This document shows, in pieces, positions 7,407 through 9,804 of a stretch of 9,804 bases of DNA (the first letter of the stretch is position 1; the number at the start of each line of letters is the position of its first letter). A program made the position numbers and the translations under genes. Source of the DNA: an uncultured Arcanobacterium sp. GTDB lineage: Bacteria > Actinomycetota > Actinomycetes > Actinomycetales > Actinomycetaceae. The notes under the pieces were generated by a model. The model saw only the letters and a list, made by a program, of their open reading frames with translations, had not been told where the DNA came from and made no database searches. Where the stretch lies: assembly GCF_947253055.1 (NCBI RefSeq), contig NZ_CAMXYE010000053.1, forward strand, positions 1 to 9,804, given 5' to 3'.

Positions 7407-8299
7407 AGTGCAGTTACTTGCCAATTTCTTCTTCGAGCTTCTAAGCGGAGAGCGACGGCGCGCATTTTTATTCCATCGTGCACAATTACGCATATTTCTG
7501 CGATACCTGGGCGGGGATAGCAAGCGCGTACCCGGCGGAGCCGCGGTAGGGGGCAGCATTCTGCTTTTCCGAAAATTCGCATTCCCAGGCTGGCTCGCCG
7601 TGCTAGTGCTTGGTAGACCTGTGGATTGAGCCAAGTCTGCAATTGGCGGAGCGGGCGTTTTCCTTGCAAAATTTCAATTGCTTGAATAGCTATTTGGGCA
7701 GCAAATTTTCGCGCATTTGGTCGCGGTTTTTTCGCCGGTATTAGCGGGGGTGCTTCTTCTTCGAAGAAAGTGGCAGTTAGCGATTTGCTGGTGCTTACCG
7801 CGTGCAATGCTATGCGGTCATAAGTGCTAGATGTGGGTGCAGTGGGGCTAGCTTTATTTGGGGTAGGTGCAGCGGGAGCATCTTTACGTGGAGTAGCTGC
7901 AGCTGCAGCGGGTTTAGTGAGAGCAGATTTAGCTGCGGCAGGTTTAATGGGAGTAGGTGCAGTGGGGGAGGCTGCTTTCGAGGCAGAGTCGTATTGCCAA
8001 ATTCGGGGCGGCGAATCTAGCTCCGTATCTCCCAGCTCTTGTTTTAGTTGGGGAGTATGAGAATATGGGTTAGCAGTATGAATATCGCCGGTATGAGCAG
8101 GGCGAGAAATAGGCGCATTGCTGCCTGTGCTCCCATCGCTCTTAGCACGGCTACTGCGCGGGAGTCTATATTTTTTAGTAGATGCAGATATTTTTTGTGC
8201 ATGCGAAGCAGAAATAGAGTGCGAAAGCGTAAAAATTTTTTCGGAACTAGGCGGTGTATCTGTAGATATTTCTTCGGTAATGACCTGTTGAGCAGACAT
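7394..8299 (-). CDS. Rv3235-like (DUF6459-type) protein of unknown function, with decapeptide repeats
   Basis: The 301-residue product has a long disordered N-terminal part (Ser/Thr/Pro/Ala/Lys-rich, residues 1 to about 195) and a compact C-terminal domain (about 196-299). The domain begins with a helix, FAAQIAIQAIEILQGKRPLR, followed by QLQTWLNPQVYQAL, then Arg-rich and beta-like segments (IAEICVIVHDG, MRAVALRLEARRRNWQVTALEI). The pattern of an xEILxGxRPxxQLxxWLxPxVY helix pair with a final strand ending in W-x-V-T/C resembles the actinobacterial Rv3235 family, which I recall as often encoded near secA; its function is unknown. No signal peptide or membrane helix is seen. The ATG at 8297-8299 has AGGGAT about 4-9 bases upstream on the - strand. 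The gene is convergent with secA. Family assignment is from memory of the conserved helix, not a search. Confidence 0.75.
   Translation of the reverse strand: MSAQQVITEEISTDTPPSSEKIFTLSHSISASHAQKISASTKKYRLPRSSRAKSDGSTGSNAPISRPAHTGDIHTANPYSHTPQLKQELGDTELDSPPRIWQYDSASKAASPTAPTPIKPAAAKSALTKPAAAAATPRKDAPAAPTPNKASPTAPTSSTYDRIALHAVSTSKSLTATFFEEEAPPLIPAKKPRPNARKFAAQIAIQAIEILQGKRPLRQLQTWLNPQVYQALARRASLGMRIFGKAECCPLPRLRRVRACYPRPGIAEICVIVHDGIKMRAVALRLEARRRNWQVTALEII
7829..7978 (-). repeat. Five-unit degenerate 30-bp tandem repeat encoding decapeptides
   Basis: Residues 108-157 of the Rv3235-like protein fall into five in-frame 10-residue units: KAASPTAPTP, IKPAAAKSAL, TKPAAAAATP, RKDAPAAPTP and NKASPTAPTS. 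At DNA level the + strand shows GTRGGTGCAGYGGG-type cores at 7833, 7863 and 7953, with a weaker match at 7893 and a loose one at 7923, all on the same 30-base register. The outer units (1 and 5) are most alike. This is a Lys/Pro/Ala-rich, probably unstructured linker. Confidence 0.85.
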
Positions 8300-8429
8300 A
8301 ATTATCCCTATCTTGTATCAGCTCTCGACCGGAAAGAGGTGTGAAACTATTAAGAGCGTGGATACATCAATAGGGGATAAAAGATGTAAAAGGGAGCGCC
8401 ACGTAGAAATTAATTGGCATTTCTTCATG

Positions 8430-8442
8430 TATACGAAGTTAT
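8430..8442 (+). other. 13-bp exact match to one loxP recombinase-binding arm (half-site only)
   Basis: TATACGAAGTTAT at 8430-8442 is identical to the right 13-bp arm of phage P1 loxP. At the expected position of the left arm (8409-8421), ATTAATTGGCATT matches only about 8 of 13 bases. The spacer does not match, so this is not a full lox site. It lies in the divergent intergenic region, and chance resemblance is the default explanation. Confidence 0.5.
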
Positions 8443-8446
8443 TTAA

Positions 8447-8476
8447 TTCATAGCTACCGGTTATACACGGTAAAAT
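8447..8476 (+). promoter_or_regulatory. Candidate promoter for the DUF6912-like gene
   Basis: TTCATA (8447-8452) and TAAAAT (8471-8476) are separated by 18 bases and match 4/6 and 5/6 of the housekeeping consensus. Transcription would start near 8483. The whole 8300-8555 interval between the divergent genes has no gene that I can support. It is more AT-rich than its surroundings and presumably holds promoters for both directions. I could not find a convincing promoter for the - strand gene. Confidence 0.35.
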
Positions 8477-8496
8477 ATAAAGTTCGCGCGAGAGCT

Positions 8497-8515
8497 GGGG
8501 AGAGATATTTTTATG
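8497..8515 (+). promoter_or_regulatory. Strong Shine-Dalgarno and ATG out of frame with the downstream gene
   Basis: GGGGAGAG (8497-8504) stands 8 bases before an ATG at 8513-8515, a near-ideal initiation site. That ATG opens a 65-codon frame ending at 8710, which overlaps the DUF6912-like gene in another frame and resembles nothing I know. The DUF6912-like start at 8556 has no comparable ribosome site. This may be an overlapping leader ORF or a fortuitous sequence. Confidence 0.4.
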
Positions 8516-8555
8516 CCTATTTTTCGCGTGAAAAGATATGACTTAATATGGATAT

Positions 8556-9041
8556 ATGCGCATTTACATACCTCTTACGGCAGCAGACTTGGCAGCTGCG
8601 GAGATTTCGCCGCGCCGGATCTATACGGTAACTCCGGAGTTTCGGAGCTCTTACCCAGATTGGGGAGAAGAAAACTTAGAAATGGCTACTACTTTAGCGG
8701 CTGCGGATGAATCTTTACGGCGCCTAGCGGAGGATTCGAAAAGCTATCGTCGCTTAGTAGGCGCGGGGGAAGTGCCAGCAGAAGCGGTAGTTTTTGCGGG
8801 GGCAGGAAATACTGCTGCAGAAAATTCTGCGGTAGAAAATGAATTAGGCGCCGGAGAGCTGCGCATGCCCTTAGCGTGGAGCAAGATTGAATCTCTCCTA
8901 GTGGATGAAAGTGGCTGGGAAGATTTAGTGCAACGGGCTATAGCAGGAGATGAAGAAGCTTTTCTCCACACGGAAAATATAGATTTACTCTGGTATGACG
9001 CCGCAGAGCGGGCTTTACTATACGCCGAGCTCAATAAATAG
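8556..9041 (+). CDS. DUF6912-like protein of unknown function
   Basis: This is a 161-residue acidic, Ala/Glu-rich soluble protein with no signal peptide or membrane helix. It starts MRIYIPLT, continues with YTVTPEFR (23-30), an acidic helix-rich segment SYPDWGEENLEMATTLAAA (32-50), a variable middle rich in Ala, Glu and Asn (about 73-100), and ends with LLWYDAAERALLYAEL (144-159). The order MRxYxP, a xVTPxxRxxYP segment with acidic helix, and a terminal WYxxxE-L motif fits the small actinobacterial DUF6912 family, which I recall near secA and Rv3235-like genes; its function is unknown. The ATG at 8556 is the only in-frame start fitting the family N-terminus; the in-frame ATG at 8538 is closed by TAA two codons later. 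The gene is divergent from the Rv3235-like gene and convergent with sbcC, whose stop is 46 bases away. Confidence 0.75.
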   Translation: MRIYIPLTAADLAAAEISPRRIYTVTPEFRSSYPDWGEENLEMATTLAAADESLRRLAEDSKSYRRLVGAGEVPAEAVVFAGAGNTAAENSAVENELGAGELRMPLAWSKIESLLVDESGWEDLVQRAIAGDEEAFLHTENIDLLWYDAAERALLYAELNK

Positions 9042-9071
9042 CGCGTATTTCCGTAAATAATTGGTATTTCA

Positions 9072-9091
9072 CTAAGTGGCGTGCACTTTAG
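9072..9091. terminator. Imperfect hairpin between convergent DUF6912-like and sbcC genes
   Basis: CTAAGTG (9072-9078) can pair with CACTTTAG (9084-9091) with one bulged T and a GCGTG loop. It overlaps the sbcC stop (9088-9090) and lies 30 bases past the DUF6912-like stop. No T-run follows on either strand, so a termination role is weakly supported. Confidence 0.25.
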
Positions 9092-9755
9092 CAAATAGTT
9101 TGCAGCTCCGAGCCGCAAGTAGGGGTAGGAGATATACTGACGCGGCTGGGAATAATACTCTTTAATTCTTCAACGTGCGAAACTATTCCCACTATTCTCC
9201 CCTGTGCAGTGAGAGTGCGTAAAGTCTGCATTACCGCATCGCGTACTCCAGCCGAAAGTGTGCCAAAGCCTTCGTCGATAAGGAGAGTGTCGATGCGAAT
9301 ACCTCCGTTTTCTTCTTGCACTATTTCTGCTAAAGCTAATGCCAGAGCCAAAGAAGTGTAAAAAGTTTCTCCTCCAGAAAGCGAAGCCGTCGGGCGAATA
9401 ATATCCCCAGTAGGTGAGCCGTCGTGATCAATCACCGAGAGTCCCAAGCCAGTTTTCCGTATTTTCTTTGATTCATCTTCGCTGCGTATAAGGGAATAAC
9501 GCCCAGCAGATATCTTCTCTAAATGTTCATTCGCCCGGTTTACCACTGCTTCGAAGCGATGCAGAAGTACCCACATATTCAGGGGAATGCGGGAGGTGGA
9601 AAATTCTCCCGCATTGGCAATGCTGGCTAAGCGAATAATCTCCGTAGCTGCTTGCGCTTTTTTATGCCAAGTATGGGCAGCTTTTTGCACCGGCACTAGC
9701 AAACGCTGGGCATCTTCCGCTCCCTGCTTAGCGCGGCCAGCCTGCTGCTCTGCCT
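9088..9755 (-). CDS. sbcC: Exonuclease SbcC, C-terminal part (truncated by contig end)
   Basis: About 222 C-terminal residues are visible, reading from 9755 down to a TAA at 9088-9090. SbcC is the SMC/Rad50-like ATPase subunit of the SbcCD nuclease, which cuts hairpins and processes DNA ends. The fragment starts with coiled-coil residues (EQQAGRAKQGAEDAQR), then the conserved FEAVVNRANEHLEKISAGRYSL region leading into the C-terminal ATPase lobe. It has the ABC signature LSGGETF (9361-9381), Walker B TLLIDEGFGTL (9256-9288) and the H-loop GIVSHVEELK. The frame stays open upstream of the TTG at 9702, so that codon is internal, not a start. The N-terminal Walker A lobe, most of the coiled coil and any sbcD partner lie beyond the end. 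Truncation is an assembly effect: the sequence from 9756 is library adapter. Confidence 0.95.
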
Positions 9756-9804
9756 CTGTCTCTTATACACATCTGACGCTGCCGACGAAACCTTATGGGT
9801 GTAG
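9756..9804. other. Sequencing-library adapter (Nextera/Tn5) read-through, not genomic
   Basis: CTGTCTCTTATACACATCT (9756-9774) is the 19-bp Tn5 mosaic end used in Nextera libraries. GACGCTGCCGACGA (9775-9788) is the adjoining Nextera adapter tail on the i5 side. The next ten bases AACCTTATGG (9789-9798) fit a 10-base i5 index, and GTGTAG (9799-9804) is the start of the P5-side sequence. Together they reconstruct a library molecule end, so this stretch should be trimmed. Confidence 0.97.

Noticed and set aside
7840..7980. CRISPR-like or intergenic repeat array
   Set aside because: The 30-bp periodicity is in frame within a coding region, the units are degenerate and there are no unique spacers.
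7802..8344. Three + strand frames (Gly/Cys/Ser-rich) opposite the Rv3235-like gene
   Set aside because: Their composition is the complement of the Ala/Pro/Lys repeat; the - strand frame has the conserved C-terminal domain and a ribosome site.
8409..8442. Complete loxP or phage attachment site
   Set aside because: Only one arm is exact; the other arm and the 8-bp spacer do not match, and no recombinase gene or second site is in the window.
8744..9118. 124-codon - strand frame antisense to the DUF6912-like gene
   Set aside because: It is out of frame with sbcC and its translation matches nothing; the + strand frame carries the family motifs at both ends.
9700..9702. Start codon of a short 204-aa SbcC-like protein
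   Set aside because: The codon is TTG and the frame remains open upstream with coiled-coil sequence as far as the adapter boundary, so it is internal.
9756..9774. Real Tn5/IS50 end or transposon insertion in sbcC
   Set aside because: The 19-bp mosaic end is followed by the synthetic Nextera adapter tail, an index-length gap and GTGTAG, not by transposon DNA.

Overview
The window looks like the end of a contig from a moderate-GC member of the Actinobacteria (Actinomycetota); base composition is near 50% by eye. Three things point there. The complex I genes are followed directly by a trans-polyprenyl diphosphate synthase. SecA lacks the C-terminal zinc motif and ends in an Arg/Lys-rich tail. 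Beside secA lie two actinobacterial families of unknown function that I recognise by their conserved segments (Rv3235-like and DUF6912-like). A low-GC lineage such as Actinomycetaceae would fit, but this is inference.

Left part (1-4395, + strand): the 3' end of nuoL, complete nuoM and nuoN, and a long-chain polyprenyl diphosphate synthase. nuoM/nuoN and nuoN/synthase each overlap by 4 bases (GTGA), so this is the distal end of a translationally coupled nuo operon. NuoL, M and N are the antiporter-like proton-pumping subunits of NADH-quinone oxidoreductase. The synthase probably makes the isoprenoid side chain of the (mena)quinone that the complex reduces.

Middle (4396-7272, + strand): a 78-bp gap with a plausible promoter containing a 9-bp tandem duplication, then a complete secA (932 aa, GTG start).

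Right part (7273-9755): a convergent gap with weak hairpins; an Rv3235-like gene on the - strand with a five-unit decapeptide repeat; a 256-bp divergent intergenic region with promoter-like elements, a 13-bp match to a loxP arm and a puzzling Shine-Dalgarno/ATG pair; a DUF6912-like gene on the + strand; and the 3' part of sbcC on the - strand.

The last 49 bases (9756-9804) are not genomic. They are Nextera/Tn5 library adapter, a 10-base index-like stretch and the start of the P5 tail. Real sequence ends at about 9755, and sbcC is cut there by the assembly.

I found no mobile element, CRISPR array, tRNA or rRNA, and no convincing new multi-gene system. The most open biology is the pair of uncharacterised genes next to secA.
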